From: Cannabis sativa
Lineage: Eukaryota > Streptophyta > Magnoliopsida > Rosales > Cannabaceae
Direction: 5' to 3'
Length of the DNA: 64,000 nt
NCBI RefSeq assembly: GCF_029168945.1
Contig: NC_083605.1
Span: 43,263,659 to 43,327,658, forward strand
In this document: positions 34,231 through 46,005 of the stretch, piece after piece
Numbering within the stretch: position 1 is the stretch's first letter
Layout: every line of letters starts with the position of its first letter
Notes under the pieces: generated by a model
Database searches by the model: none
What the model saw: the letters and a program-made list of their open reading frames with translations, nothing else
What the model was told of the DNA's origin: nothing
Made by a program: the position numbers and the translations under genes

Positions 34231-34974
34231 TGTTCGTAACCCTAATCATAAACCCTAAATCTAAACCCAAACTCGGACCTAGACCCAGAAGCAGAATCAA
34301 ACCTAGACACGACCCTTATCCCGAATAGGGATCGTGGCCAGGCCCAGACTCGGACCCAGACCCAAATCAGATTCAGAATTCTGGACCAAGAGCACAACTC
34401 GGACTCGAACCTTGACCCAGACTCAAACTCGGACCTAGACTTGGAACTGGAACCAGAACCGACTCCAAACCTCCCCTAGACGTGAATATTGACTACGACT
34501 TGGACCAGGACTCGGACAAAGACCGAAACCCTTCCCCCAAACACAGAGCAAGATTGGAACACGAGACCTGGACATGGACTTGGATCCATACCCAAACCCC
34601 GACCCGCACCTAGATGGGGATTCAAACCCAGACCAGAACCACGGCCCGAATCTGAACCCAGAGTCGAACCCACACCCAGACCTGGACTCAGACCTAGACA
34701 CAGACGGAGATTGGATCATAGGACTCACACCTAAACCCGAACCCGGACCCATACCGAGACCTGAACCAAGTTCAAGACCTAAACCCGAACCTAGGAACTG
34801 AACCCAGACCTAGACCTAGACTAGGATCTAGACACGAACTCAGACCCAAACTCGATCAAAGATTCGAACTCGACCTGAACCTGCACCCATAATCAGAATC
34901 GGAACAAGAACTAGTCTAGGATCGGGACCAAGACTTAGATCTGAGACTTGGGATCGAACCGGACCCAAACCTAA

Positions 34975-35185
34975 ACCCAAAACTGTAAACGCTAAACCCA
35001 AAACTTTAAACCGTAAACCCTAATCCCTAATCCTTATAGCCTAAGTCATAAATCATAAACCCTAAACCCTAATCCCTAAACCATAAACACTAAACACTAA
35101 ATGCTACACCCTAAACCCTAAAACCTAAATTTTAAATCCCTAAATACTTAACCTAAATAAATAAACCCTAAAACCTAAAAAAAAT
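34975..35185 (-). repeat. Degenerate CCCTAAA block
   Basis: Clustered CCCTAAA variants on the plus strand (TTTAGGG on the minus strand) within the C-rich arm of array 1. Many units carry substitutions, so this is interstitial and old, not a working telomere. Confidence 0.85.
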
Positions 35186-37760
35186 CCTAAATCTGGAATT
35201 TAGAACTAGAATCGAACCCAAACCCGTCCCCGAACCCAAACCAGGATTAGAACTCAGGACCAATACCTAGACACTGACTCGGACCTCGACCCGGACACGG
35301 ATGTGGAACCAAAAGCAAGCCAAAACCTGACCCTAAACCCGAACAAGAATTGAGAACGAGACCGAGACTTGGACCCAGTCTTGAACCCGAACCCAGACCC
35401 AAACCGAGACTGGGATTAGAACCAGGGACCCCAACCTAGACCTAGATTTGGGCCCAAACCCGAGAGCCAAACTCAAACACGAACCCAAACCGAAACCCAA
35501 ACTCGGCCCCAGACCCAAACACAAACAAGAATTTGAATCCGGACTTGGACGAGGAACCGGAACCAAACAAAGACCTAGACCCGAACCTAGACCCGAACCC
35601 GGACCAAGACCTAGACCTGGATCAAAACCCAGGACCTGGACCCAAACTTAGACCTAGACCCAAACCCGGACCTGAACCTAAACCAAAACCTGGACCCAAA
35701 CCCGGGACCTGAGCCCAAACCCAAACTCAAACCCAAACTCAAACCCCAACAAAGAGCCAGAGCCGAACCCATACCCGAAATCGGAATAGGACCGGGACCA
35801 GGACTAGGACCCAGACTTGGGACTAAAACCGAAACAAAACCCAAACCGAAACCCAAACCCAGAATGGAACTCGTACAAGGACCTCGACCCTTACTGTGAC
35901 CTAGGAACTGGGACCCAAACTCAGACTTAGACCTAGAACCAAATTGGGAGCTAGATCCAAACCAGGATCTGAACCCAAACCAAGACCAGGACTTTAGACC
36001 AGAGACTTGAGAATCTGACTGGGACTGGGACCTGGACTAGGACCTAAACTCAAACTTGGAATTGGAACTCGGACCTGGACTCAAATTGGGACCTAGGACC
36101 AGAGATCGTGACTCAAACCTGGATCGGTATTAGGACACAGACCTGACGCTGAACTCGGACGGAAACATGGTCTCGGACTAGGACCTGAGACCTTAATTTG
36201 AACCCGCACCCAAACTTGGACCCATACTAGGACTTAGGTCCTGGACCTGGATGGAGGACCCAGGCCCCTGAACAAGGATAGTGACTTGGGCCCCGAAATT
36301 GGGAGTGAGACTTGGGACCCGAACCCAGACCTAGACCCAAACCTAGGACCTAGATTGGGTTTCGGGACCTGAGATCAAGATCTAAATCAAGACCTGGGGC
36401 TTGGACCTGACCCAAAGTCAGTGTCTTGATTTAGGATCTAGAGCCAGACTTGAACCTGAACCCGCACTTGGACCCAAAGTCGGACCAACAACAAACTCGA
36501 ACCCAAACCTGGGCCTGAACCCGTACTCTGTGATAGAAACTTGAACAGAAACCGAAACTGGAATGGGAGTCAGGCCGGGACCTAAACCCAGACCCGAACC
36601 CAGACCAGCACCTGGACTAGGACTGGGACCTAGGACCCTGCGATCTAGACTTGAGGCTAGGAACTAACTCGTAGTTAGTGTCAGGATCTGGGACCCAAAC
36701 TCGGACCATAAACAGGACCTAGACCTAGACAAGGACCCAGACTCAGACCCAGACCTGTACCCCATCTCCCAAAACTAGAATTGAAAGAAGACCAGGACCC
36801 GCGAACGGGACTCAGAATAGAACCTGGACCTAAATTTGGAATAAGAACTTGATGAGGACCTTAACTATGACCCCAACCCAGATCCAAACCCGAACTGGGA
36901 CTCAAGACAGGAACCCAAACCTAGACCTACACTTGGACCCATGACCCAAATCTAGATTGGGGACCCAGACCCTGACTCGGGACTCAAATTGGATCCAGAC
37001 TGGGATTCGAATCTCAACTCAAGACCTAAGAAACGGGGCTTGGACCTAACGCATAGTCGGTGTCTAAATTTGCGTATCAGACTAGGACCTAAACTCGGAC
37101 CAAGACCTGGACCAAGACCCGTACCTTGACCCAAACCCAGCACCTAAAATTGGAACCAGAACCGGAATTCGAACTATGACCCTAGAAAAGGATCGGGACC
37201 AAGAGTAGAACCCAAACTCAAAACAGGACCTAGGCCAAGACGCAAACCGAGATTGGAACCTCGGCCCAAACCTAGGCCCAGGCTGGGATCGAGACCCAAA
37301 CCAAAACTCGAACTCGGACCTGAACTTGAACCTGGACTTGGGATCCGAAACTCAAAACCCAAGACCTGTGACCCAGGACCCGGACTGGAACCTAAACACA
37401 GACCCAAACACAAACCCAGACTCAAATCTAAAACTCAAACCCAGACCTAGGACTCAAGACTCGACCCTAGACCCAAACCTTGACAACGGAACCAGATTGA
37501 GATTTGGATCTGGACCCAGGACTTGGGGCCTGGTCCCGACCTATAGTTGGTGTTTGAATTTGGAAGACCTAGACCCAAACCTAGACCAGGATTGGGTTGC
37601 TGGACCCAAATCAAAACTTAGACTGGGACTCGGGTCCTGAACCCAAACTCAGACACTGACTAGGATTCGAGACCCAAAACTGGGACTGGGACTTAGGAAC
37701 AGATCGGGTCTAAGTCTGGGTCCTAGTCTAGGTCCAAGTTTGGGTTCGGGTCCCAGAACT

Positions 37761-37790
37761 AGACATACACTACGGGGTGGGTCCAAGTCT
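37761..37790 (+). repeat. Recurring 'marker' element of the satellite (first G-rich copy)
   Basis: A 25-35 bp element close to CACCAACTACGGGTCGGGTC followed by CAAGCC, not built of hexamers. Other plus-strand copies start near 39354, 39886, 40764, 40899, 41709, 43465, 44408, 46104, 51189, 56529 and 61634. Reverse copies lie near 36399, 36650, 37037, 37526, 48188, 48649, 49712, 50198, 58626, 59095, 60164 and 60642. The orientation always follows the strand bias of the arm. It marks the repeat as a complex unit. Confidence 0.8.
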
Positions 37791-38464
37791 CGGGTCCCTA
37801 GTCCTAGGTCAAATCCTCATTTAGATCCTTGTCTTGGGTCCCAGTGCAGTTTCAGTTCGGGTGCTAGGTTTGGGATCTAGGTCCCAGTTCAAGTTCAGGT
37901 TCGAGTTCGGGTTTGGGTGCGATATGGGACTCGGTCTGATCTGGGTTCAAGTCCAGGTCTAGGTCTAGGTCTTGGTTTGGGTAAGGGTTCGTGTTCAGGT
38001 GCAGGACCAGGCCTGGGTCTGTGTTTGGGTTCTAGTCCAGGTTTGGGTCTAGGTCCTTGTCCAATTTTGGGTCCCAAGTTGGATCCAAGTCCGAGTCCTG
38101 GTTGTAGTCTGAGTTTGGGTCTAGTTTTGGTTTTGGGTCCAGGTCCTTGTTTTGGTCCTAGTCTAGTTCTAGTTCTAGTTCCTATTTTGGGTCCCATGTT
38201 TGGGTTTGGGTTTGAGTCTGGGTCTAGGCCTAAGTCTGAGTCTTGTTTTGGGTCCAAGTTTGGGTCTAGGTTCAGGTCTGAGTTTGGGTGCGGGTCAAAG
38301 TTCAGGTCCAGGTCTTAGGTCTGTTTATGGGTCTTGGTCTGGGTCTGGGTTTGGGTCTGGGTCCGGGTCTCGGTATGGGTCTAGATCCGTGTCTAGATCT
38401 AGGTCCCAGTCCATCCTCGATCTAGGTCTGGGTCCACTTCTAGTTTCGTGTCTGGGTTTTGGGT

Positions 38465-38625
38465 TTCGGGTTTAAGGTTAAGGGATAAGGAATTAGGGTT
38501 TAGGGTTGAGGAATTAGGTATTAGGGTTTAGGGGTTTAGGGCTTAGTGTTTAGGGTTTATGGTCCAAGGTTTAGGGTTTAGGGTTTTAGGATTTTAAGAT
38601 TATTGTTTAGGTTTTAGAGTTCTGG
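38465..38625 (+). repeat. Degenerate TTTAGGG block
   Basis: TTTAGGG variants within the G-rich arm, shortly after the strand switch. Flanked on both sides by hexamer repeats. Confidence 0.85.
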
Positions 38626-39124
38626 GTCTAAGTTCAGGTTGAAGTTTGGGGCCTGAGTCCCAGCTTGGGTTTGGATCCAGGTCCAAGTCGCGATCCGGGT
38701 CTGGGTCCGATCCAAGTTCGGGTCCTGGTCTTGGTCTAGGTCTGAGTCGTAGTTCGGGTCCAAGTCCAAGATTCAGATTTCGAATAAGTGTCACATCCAA
38801 GCCCCAGGTCCCATGTCTTGCATCCAGATCCAGATCTCGATCTCAAGTCCCGATCTGATTCTAGTTTGGGTCCTGAGTCCCAGTCTGGGTCATAGATCTT
38901 GGTCAGGGTCTAAGGTCATGTCCTGGTCCCAATTCTTGGGCTCAGGTCTGTGTTCCAGTGTCGGTCCGAGTTCGAGTCCCGATTCTTGTTTGGGTCCGAG
39001 TCCTGGCCTAGTCCAGGTCTAGGTCCCTGTCTTGTTCTCAGGTCTAGGGTTTGAGTTTTGAGTCTCAAGTCTTGGTCCAGATTAGGTCCTAATCCAGTTC
39101 TGAATTTGGGTCCCAATCCTGGTC

Positions 39125-39195
39125 CCCATCACCTAAACCCAAACGTAGACCCAAACTCAGCCTCAGACCTAGACTTAGACCCAAACCCGCTGCCA
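39125..39195 (-). repeat. Short inverted C-rich insert in the G-rich arm
   Basis: About 65-70 bp of CTAAACCC/AGACCC repeats with the opposite strand bias to all sequence around it. It may be a micro-inversion or a small insertion of the reverse arm. Confidence 0.75.
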
Positions 39196-42100
39196 GTCCC
39201 AGTCTGGGTTCGAGTTTTGGTCTGGGTCTCAGGTTCAGGTTTGGGTCTGAGTCTGGTCCGTGTCTGGGTCCAGGTTCTGGTTTGGGTCCAAGTTTTGGTC
39301 CAGTTCCTAGGTCACAAATCTCGGGTTCAGGGTTGTGGTTTGATTCCCAAATCTAAACATCGACTAAGGGTTGGGTCCAAGCCTCGGGTCCGAAGTCGAT
39401 ATTTTGATCCCAGTCTCGGTTCCTGGTCCATGTCCCAAGCCTATGTCCAAGACCAAGACTGGGGTCCATTCGTGGGTCCCAGTCTAAGTTCTGGGTCCAA
39501 GTTTAGGTCCCCTATCCACGTTTTGGTCCTAAGTTTGGGACCAGATCTAAGTTCGGGTTCGAGGTTGTGTTTTGGTCGAAAGTCTTGGTTTGGGTTTCGA
39601 TCAGTGTCTTGGTCCTTATTCGGGTCCTAGTCTGAGTTCCAATTCGGTTCCATGTCTGGGTCTGGGTTCGAGTCTGAGTTTTTGTCCTGGTCTGGTTCTA
39701 ATTTTGGGTCTGGGTCTTGGTCTCGGTCCTATTCTCTTATGCCGGTTTGCTTTTGGTTTGGGTTTTAACTTGGGGTCAAGGGTACGGGTTTGGGTCCTAG
39801 TATGGGTCTGGGTCGGGGTCTTCGTCCAAGTCCCGGTGTAAGTTCGCGTGCAGACTCGGGTCTGGGTTTGGGTCCTAGATTAAGACACCAACTACAGTTT
39901 GTGTCCAAGCCTTCGGTCCAGATCTGGATCCTGGTCTTGGTTCCCTGTCCAGTTCGTTCTACTTCTAGTCCTGGATCCCGATCTCGGTTCCCAAACAAAG
40001 TTTGGGTCCTAGGTTTTAGTTTGAGTCCATGTCAAGATTACGGTTTTGGTCCCGGTCTGAGTCTAGGTCTCACTCTGGGTCTGAGTTTGGGGTCTTGTTT
40101 GGGTCCAGGTCCTGATAATGTTCGAGTCTAGGTCCAAGTCCCAGGTCTTGGGTTGCAGTCTTAGTCTAGGTCCCAGTTTTTGTCTAGGTCTTAGTCTTGG
40201 TTCTTGTTTGGGTTCGGGTTTCGGTCAAGTTCATGTCCTAGATCTTGGTTTTAGTCCAGTCATGGTTCAGTTCCAGTTTTGTTTTTGATTTTGGGTCTGG
40301 GCTAAGTTCAAGTCTAGGTCAAGGTTTTAGTCCTAGCCCGACTGCGGGTCTGGGTCTAGGTTCGGATCCCGGTCTACATCCTAGTCCAGATCCGACTTCA
40401 AGTCCTAGGTCAGGGTTCGAGTTTGGGTTTGGGTCTAGGTCCTAGGTTCCGATCCCTATATGGGTCTAGGTTTGGGTTTATGTTCGGGTTAGGGTTACGG
40501 TTAGGGTTTAGCAGATTAGGATTTTGGGTTTAGGGTCTTTTTAGGGTTTAGGTTTAGGATTTTGGTTTTAGAGTTTAGGGATTCGGGGTTTAGGGATTAA
40601 GGTTTAGGGGTAAGTGTAAACGGTTTAGGGTTTATGGCTTAGGGTTTAGGGTTTAAGGTAAAACTTCCGGTATTGGTTCTTATATTAGGTAATGGGTTAC
40701 AAATTTTGGTCCAGGTTTGGGTTTGGGATCGGGTTTCAGTTTGAGTCTAGGTCCAAAATCCGTACACCAACCATGGGTTGGGTCCATGCCCTGAGTGCAA
40801 ATTTGGATCCTAGTCTCGAGGCCCAATCTGGTTCCAATTCGGGTCCTGGGTCCTAATCTGGGTCCTAAGTGCAGGTCCAAGTCTAGGTCCCAAATCATAA
40901 CACCAACTACGGGTCGGGTTTAAGCCCTAGGTCTAGATCTGGATCTCGATCTCAGGTCAAATCTGATTCCTGTTCGGTTCCCAGGTCCCGCAGTTCTAGA
41001 GCTTGTGTTTGGATCCCAATTCCCAATCCATGTCTGGGTGCTAGGTCTCGGTTTGGGTCCACGTCCGGGTTCAGGTTCGAGTCCAAATTTCTTTCTAGGT
41101 CCTGATCAAGGTTCGAATCTAGGTCCAAGTTCTGGATCTCGGGTCGCGATCTGAGTCCAGTCCCGGTTTCGGTCCAAGTCTCAGTCTGGGTTCTGGTTTG
41201 GGTTTGGGTTCAGGTTTGGGTCCAGTTCATGTCCTACTCTGGTTTTTAGTCTCGATCTTGTTTCGATTCTCGTTTTGTTTTTGATTTTGTGTCTAGGTTC
41301 GAATTGGAGTCTATATCAGGGTTCGAGTCCTAGTGCAAGTGCGACTCTGGGTCTAGGTCCAGATCCCTGTCTAGGTCTGAGTCTAGATCAAGGTTCAGGT
41401 CCTAGGTCGGGGGTCGGGTTTAGGTTTGGGTCCGGGTCCTGGGTTCCGATCCCTTGGTCTAGTCTGGGTTCGTGTTTGGGTTAGGGTTAGGGTTTAAGGG
41501 TTTAGGATTTGGGGTTTAAGGGGTTTTTAAGGGTTTAGGGTTTAGGATTTTGGGTTAGAGTTTAGGGATTTAGGGTTTAGGGGTAAGCGTAAAGGGTTTA
41601 GGGTTTAGGGTACCACTTTCGGTTTTGGTTCTGATATCAGGTCATCGGTTAAGAATTGATGTCCAGTTTTGGGTCTGGGTTTGAGTCCAGGTCCAGTTCT
41701 GAAATCCATACACCAACAACGGGTCGGTACATGCCTTGGGTCCAAATCTAGATCCTAGTCTCGGGTCCCAGTCTGGTTCTTGTTCGGGTCGCAAGCACCA
41801 GTCTGGGGTCCTAGGTGTGGGTCTAGGTCTAGGGTTGTGTACTGGGTCCTAGTCCCGATCCCCGATCTAGGTCCATTTCCTAGGTCCCGGTCTAGTTCCT
41901 GGTTTGGGTACAGGTTAAGGTCTTGCTCTTAGTCTAGTTCCCGGTCTGGATTCAGGTCTAAGTCCATGTCCTAAGTCCCGAGTCTAGCTCTGGGTTCGGG
42001 TCTAGGTCCCGGGTTCCAAGTTCCTGTCTAGGTCCAGGTCTGAGTTCTGGTTTGGGTTTGGTTTTGAGTTTGGGTCCAGTTCGTGTCCTAGGTTTGGGTC

Positions 42101-42571
42101 CTGGTCCTGGTCCATGTTTGGTTCTAGTTTTGGTTCTTATTTTGGGTTCGGGTTTGGGTTGGGGTCTGAGTCCTGATCTAAGTCTGGGTCTAGGTCCGGG
42201 TCTGGGTTTGGATTCTTGTCTGGGTCCGCATCTGGGTCCTAAGTTCGGGTCTGGGTCTAGGGTCAAGTCTCGAGTCTCGGTCCTAGTTCTGTTTATGGGG
42301 TCTAGGTCTTTGTGTTGGTTACCAATCCAACTTAGGGTCATAGATCCCGGTCTGGATCCATGTCTAAGTTCGGGTTTCAGTCCAAGTTCAAGTCCAGGTC
42401 TCGGTGCAGGTTTGGGTCTGTGTTTGGGTCCCAGTCCGATTCTCGAGTTCTAGCACCTGGTCTTGGTTCTAGTCCAGGTTTGGGTTCAGCTTTGGTCCCA
42501 GGTATGGGTCCTAGTCCTAACCCTGGTTTGGTACCAGTTTCAATTCTCTGTCCTAGTTTGGGTGTCGATTC

Positions 42572-43433
42572 AGTTCGGGGTCTGAGTCCTGATACGAGTC
42601 TGGTTACAGGTATGGGGCTGGGTAAGAATCCCAGTCTGTGTCTGGGTCTGGGTACGGGTTCGCGTACCGAGTCAGGGTCCAAGTCTTAGTCTTGGTTTGG
42701 ATTCGGGTCCTGGGTTCCGATCCCGGTGTGGGTCTAGGTCCAGGTTTGGGTCTATGATAGAGTGAGGGTTTAGGGTTTAGTGTTTTTTAGGGTTTAGGGT
42801 TTAGGGTTTAGTGTTTAGAGAGTTAGGGTTTAGGTTTTATGGTTTAGGCTTTATGGGTTATTGTAAAGGTTTTAGGGCTTAGGGCATAGGGTTCAGGGTT
42901 TAGGGGTCCGCTTCTTGTTCCAGTTCCGGTTCTAATTTTGGGTCATGAGGTACGCGTTCGGATCAGGGTCTGGGTTCGAGTTTGGGTCCAGGTTTGCGTC
43001 TGAGTTCGGTGTCTGAGTCATGATACGAGTCTGGTTACAGGTATGGGGCTGGGTAAGAATCCCAGTCTGTGTCTGGGTCTGGGTACGGGTTCGCGTACCG
43101 AGTGAGGATCCAAGTCTTAGTCTTGGTTTGGATTCGGGTCCTGGGTTCCGATCCCGGTGTGGGTCTAGGTCCAGGTTTGGGTCTATGATAGAGTTAGGGT
43201 TTAGGGTTTAGTGTTTTTTAGGGTTTAGGGTTTAGGGTTTAGTGTTTAGGGAGTTAGGGTTTAGGTTTTATGGTTTAGGCTTTATGGGTTATTGTAAAGG
43301 TTTTAGGGCTTAGGGCATAGGGTTCAGGGATTAGGGGTCCGCTTCCTGTTCCAGTTCCGGTTCTAATTTTGGGTCATGAGGTACGGGTTCGGATCTGGGT
43401 CTGGGTTCGAGTTTGGGTCCAGGTTTGCGTCTG
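42572..43433. repeat. 431-bp tandem duplication in the satellite
   Basis: 42572-43002 and 43003-43433 are near-identical direct repeats. Each starts AGTTCGG and includes GAGTCTGGTTACAGG, GGGTTCCGATCCC, a TTTAGGG block and a GAGGTACG stretch. A few single-base differences separate them. This shows recent local amplification. Confidence 0.85.
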
Positions 43434-44535
43434 AGTTCGGGTCCAGGTCCGTGTCCCAGATCGAGACGCCAACTAGGGGTCGGGTCCAAGCCCCGAGTCC
43501 AGACCTGGTTACCAGTCTCCGGGCCCAGTCCGGTTCCTGTTCAGGTCTGTGATCCTGGTTCGGGTCCTAGGTCCAGGTCCATGTCTAGCTTAGAGTCTTG
43601 GGTCCCGGTTCCAATTCTGAGTTCTGGTTTGGGTTTGGTTTTGAGTTTGGGTCCAGTTCGTGTCCTAGGTTTGGGTCCTAGGTCCCGGTCTAGGTCAAGG
43701 TGCGGGTTCGTGTTCGTGTTCAGGTCTCGGTCTGAGTACAAGTCTCGATCCGGGTTTGGGTTCGGGTCCTAGTACGGGTCCCGTGTCCCAAGTCTCAGGT
43801 CCAGGTTTGGGTTAGGGTTTGAGTGTCAGTTTGGGTCGAGGTCCTGGGTTCCAGGTTCTCGTCGGGGTCTAAGTCCCGATTTGGGTCCAGTTTTGGTCTC
43901 AGGTTCGGGTCTTAGTCCCTATTCTGGTTCAGGGTGACATATAATCTCGGTCTAGTTTTGGGTTCGGGTTTTGGTTGGGGTCCGAGTCTAGGTCTGAGTT
44001 TGAGTTCGGGTTCGTGTTTGTGTCTGCATCTTGGTTTGGGTCCAGATTCCAGTCCAAGTTCAGGTCTCGAGTTTGGGGGACATGTCTAGGTCCAAGTCTA
44101 GGTCCGGGTTCGGGCCCGTGTTACGAGCTCTATATGGGTCTCTTGGTCCATGTTCAGGTTAGGATTAGGGTTTAATGGTTTAGGATTTAGGGTCTAAGGA
44201 TTAGGGTTTTGGGTTTAGTGTTTAGTTTTTTAGCGTTTAAGGTTTAAGGTTTAGGGGTAAGTGTAAAAGGTTTAGGTTTTATTGTTTAGGATTTAAGTGT
44301 CCGTTTCCGGTTCCAATTCTGATTTTAGGTCACGGGTATGGGTTTGGGTCTATTTCTTGGTCTAGGTCTGCGTTCAGGTCTGAGTCCGAGTCTAGATCCC
44401 TAATCCAAACACCAACTACGGGTCGAGTCCAAGTCTCAGGTCTCAGGTCGCAGCCCGAGTCTAGGTGCGGGTCCCAGTCCACGTCCTGGTCCTGAGCTCC
44501 AGGTACTGGTCCATGTCCAAGTCCATGTCTTGGTC

Positions 44536-45064
44536 TTAAGGAATAAACCGTTTCCTCATTATGATTACTTTCTTACTATATTTGGGAAGGATCGTGGAAA
44601 TGGACAAGGTGGTGTGGGTTTTTCTGAAACAATGGATGAGATTGATAGAGAAACAGAAAATGATCAACAATGTGAGTTTGATCCATTTTCCCCAATAGAT
44701 GATCTTGTTGGTAATGCAACCTATAGTCAGACAAGTACTGGAACAACTTCAGCCCAATCAAGAAAGAGAAAGATGTCTAGGAATGTAGATTCATTAGTTA
44801 AGGTACTGACTACCCAGAGTGAACAAATTCGATAAAATACAAGCTGCTACTGGTGATAGTATTAGAAGAATTGTTGATTGTTTCCAATTCGAGACAAAAG
44901 GTGCAAGTAGAAGACTAAAAGTGATCGATGAACTGAAAAAAAAATCGATGCACTGTCATTTGAACACGAATTGAAGCTAGAAAACTTGTTGTCCAAAATC
45001 AAGCTTATAAGGACCTTTTATTCACTTTGGATGATGAAGTTGGCATTGGTTCTTGGTTTGTTTA
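44536..45064 (+). pseudogene. Broken Myb/SANT-like protein fragment
   Basis: The translation starts NKPFPHYDYFLTIFGKDRGNGQGG, which I recognise as the segment just after the DNA-binding domain in plant Myb/SANT-like (L10-interacting-like, Harbinger-associated) proteins. A serine/threonine-rich and basic part (AQSRKRKMSR) follows. Frameshifts near 44833 and 44975 break the frame. The end (DLLFTLDDEVGIGSWFV) reaches a stop near 45064. The Myb domain itself is absent. The satellite joins directly upstream at about 44,536, so the fragment is truncated at its 5' side. Host gene or transposon origin cannot be told apart. Confidence 0.55.
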
Positions 45065-45418
45065 AGTAATATAGGATTTAATAGTTTATGGTATTTCGAA
45101 AAATACTATTGGGGTGACTTTATGTAACGTAAGTGTTTTACTTTTAAAAAACTTTTGGTTGGTTAATATCATCTTTTGGAAGAAACTTTTGACAATATAA
45201 TAATATGTCATATTTTGGATTATAAATTAGATAATATGCAAACTTTGGGAATTTAAAATTTTAATCAATATTTGTTTTTTTAAAGTGATTTTAACCAACA
45301 TTTTTAATATATACTATTATGTGTTAAAGAGCTTTTATTGTTGTTTAAATAATTTAATCTTGGAAAAATTACTTAAAAATTAATTTTGCAATTAATTGTT
45401 CTGACAAATATATATAGG
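45065..45418. other. AT-rich sequence, possibly 3' flank of the Myb-like fragment
   Basis: No open frame or repeat recognised. The position and T-rich composition fit an old 3' untranslated and downstream region of the fragment. Confidence 0.3.
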
Positions 45419-45645
45419 AATGGCAATTTAGGCTTTTTTTACGGGCTGGGTCTTCGGTCATATAAATTTAAAAATTCTACCATTAAAAAGAAGAAGAAAG
45501 GGGTCGGGTCAAGCCCGACCGGTTTATCTCCAGTAGGGCCTGACCCACTAGGCTGAAAGAAGTAGTGGGGCCAGATCGTGCCAAAGAGATATCCTGTCGG
45601 GCTAGGTCATTAGTGGGTTGAGCCCGACCCGACCCAATTGACATT
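45419..45645. mobile_element. Small MITE-like element (227 bp)
   Basis: The ends AATGGCAATTTAGG and CCAATTGACATT form an imperfect inverted repeat. The interior has GGGTCGGG and CCCGACCC stretches that pair with each other, a common design of plant hAT-type MITEs. Flanks are TATATA-like, so no clear TSD can be named. Confidence 0.4.
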
Positions 45646-46005
45646 ACTATATATATCTATATTAACTTTTTATAATTATTTATTATTGTCAATTTTTTTA
45701 TAAAATTATATGAAAAATAATAAATAAAAATTATTTCATACACTTAAAAGGAAAAAGAAAGTATTAAATTATTAGTATTTTACAAAAAAAAAAATCATTA
45801 TTATAAAGAAAAGTTGTCACATTCCATTCCTAAGTAAACCAAACAAACTAATCTTCATATTCCCAAACATCATCATAATATTACTGCGCCCAACCAAATA
45901 CAATAATGTTGCTTTCCTATGTTTATAATTCCCTTCATCACTTGCCAAGCAATGTTAAATATATTCCCATGAAATAAAACTTGCATTCCAAACGGCGCCT
46001 AAAGG
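45646..46005. other. AT-rich spacer, start of the 10.4-kb repeat at 45715
   Basis: No gene. From about 45715 onward the sequence is nearly the same as 56137 onward. It ends where hexamer satellite starts (GGGTTTAAGGTTTAGGG). Confidence 0.6.

Larger units (their letters stand above)
34231..44535. repeat. Degenerate hexamer/telomere-like satellite, array 1
   Basis: About 10.3 kb of imperfect 6-bp repeats, consensus roughly TYYNGG on the G-rich strand. The plus strand is C-rich from 34,231 to about 37,690 and G-rich from there to 44,535. Blocks of degenerate TTTAGGG or CCCTAAA lie at about 34975-35185, 38465-38625, 40485-40660, 41470-41625, 42760-42905, 43190-43345 and 44155-44300. A non-hexamer marker recurs throughout. 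Because 6 bp is two codons, several frames stay open and give spurious peptides of alternating residues (GLGLGS, SRSGSR, PKPRPG). I see no gene in it. Confidence 0.92.

Noticed and set aside
38465..38625. TTTAGGG blocks as a functional chromosome end
   Set aside because: The units carry many substitutions, the blocks are short and lie in both orientations inside the contig, so they are interstitial telomere-like repeats.
34435..44175. Dozens of open frames giving proline-, glycine-, serine- or arginine-rich peptides
   Set aside because: They are by-products of the 6-bp repeat: two codons per unit keep several frames free of stops on both strands and give alternating-residue peptides. No known domain, start context or intron signal supports any of them. 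The same holds for 46,006-52,052 and 56,430-62,510.
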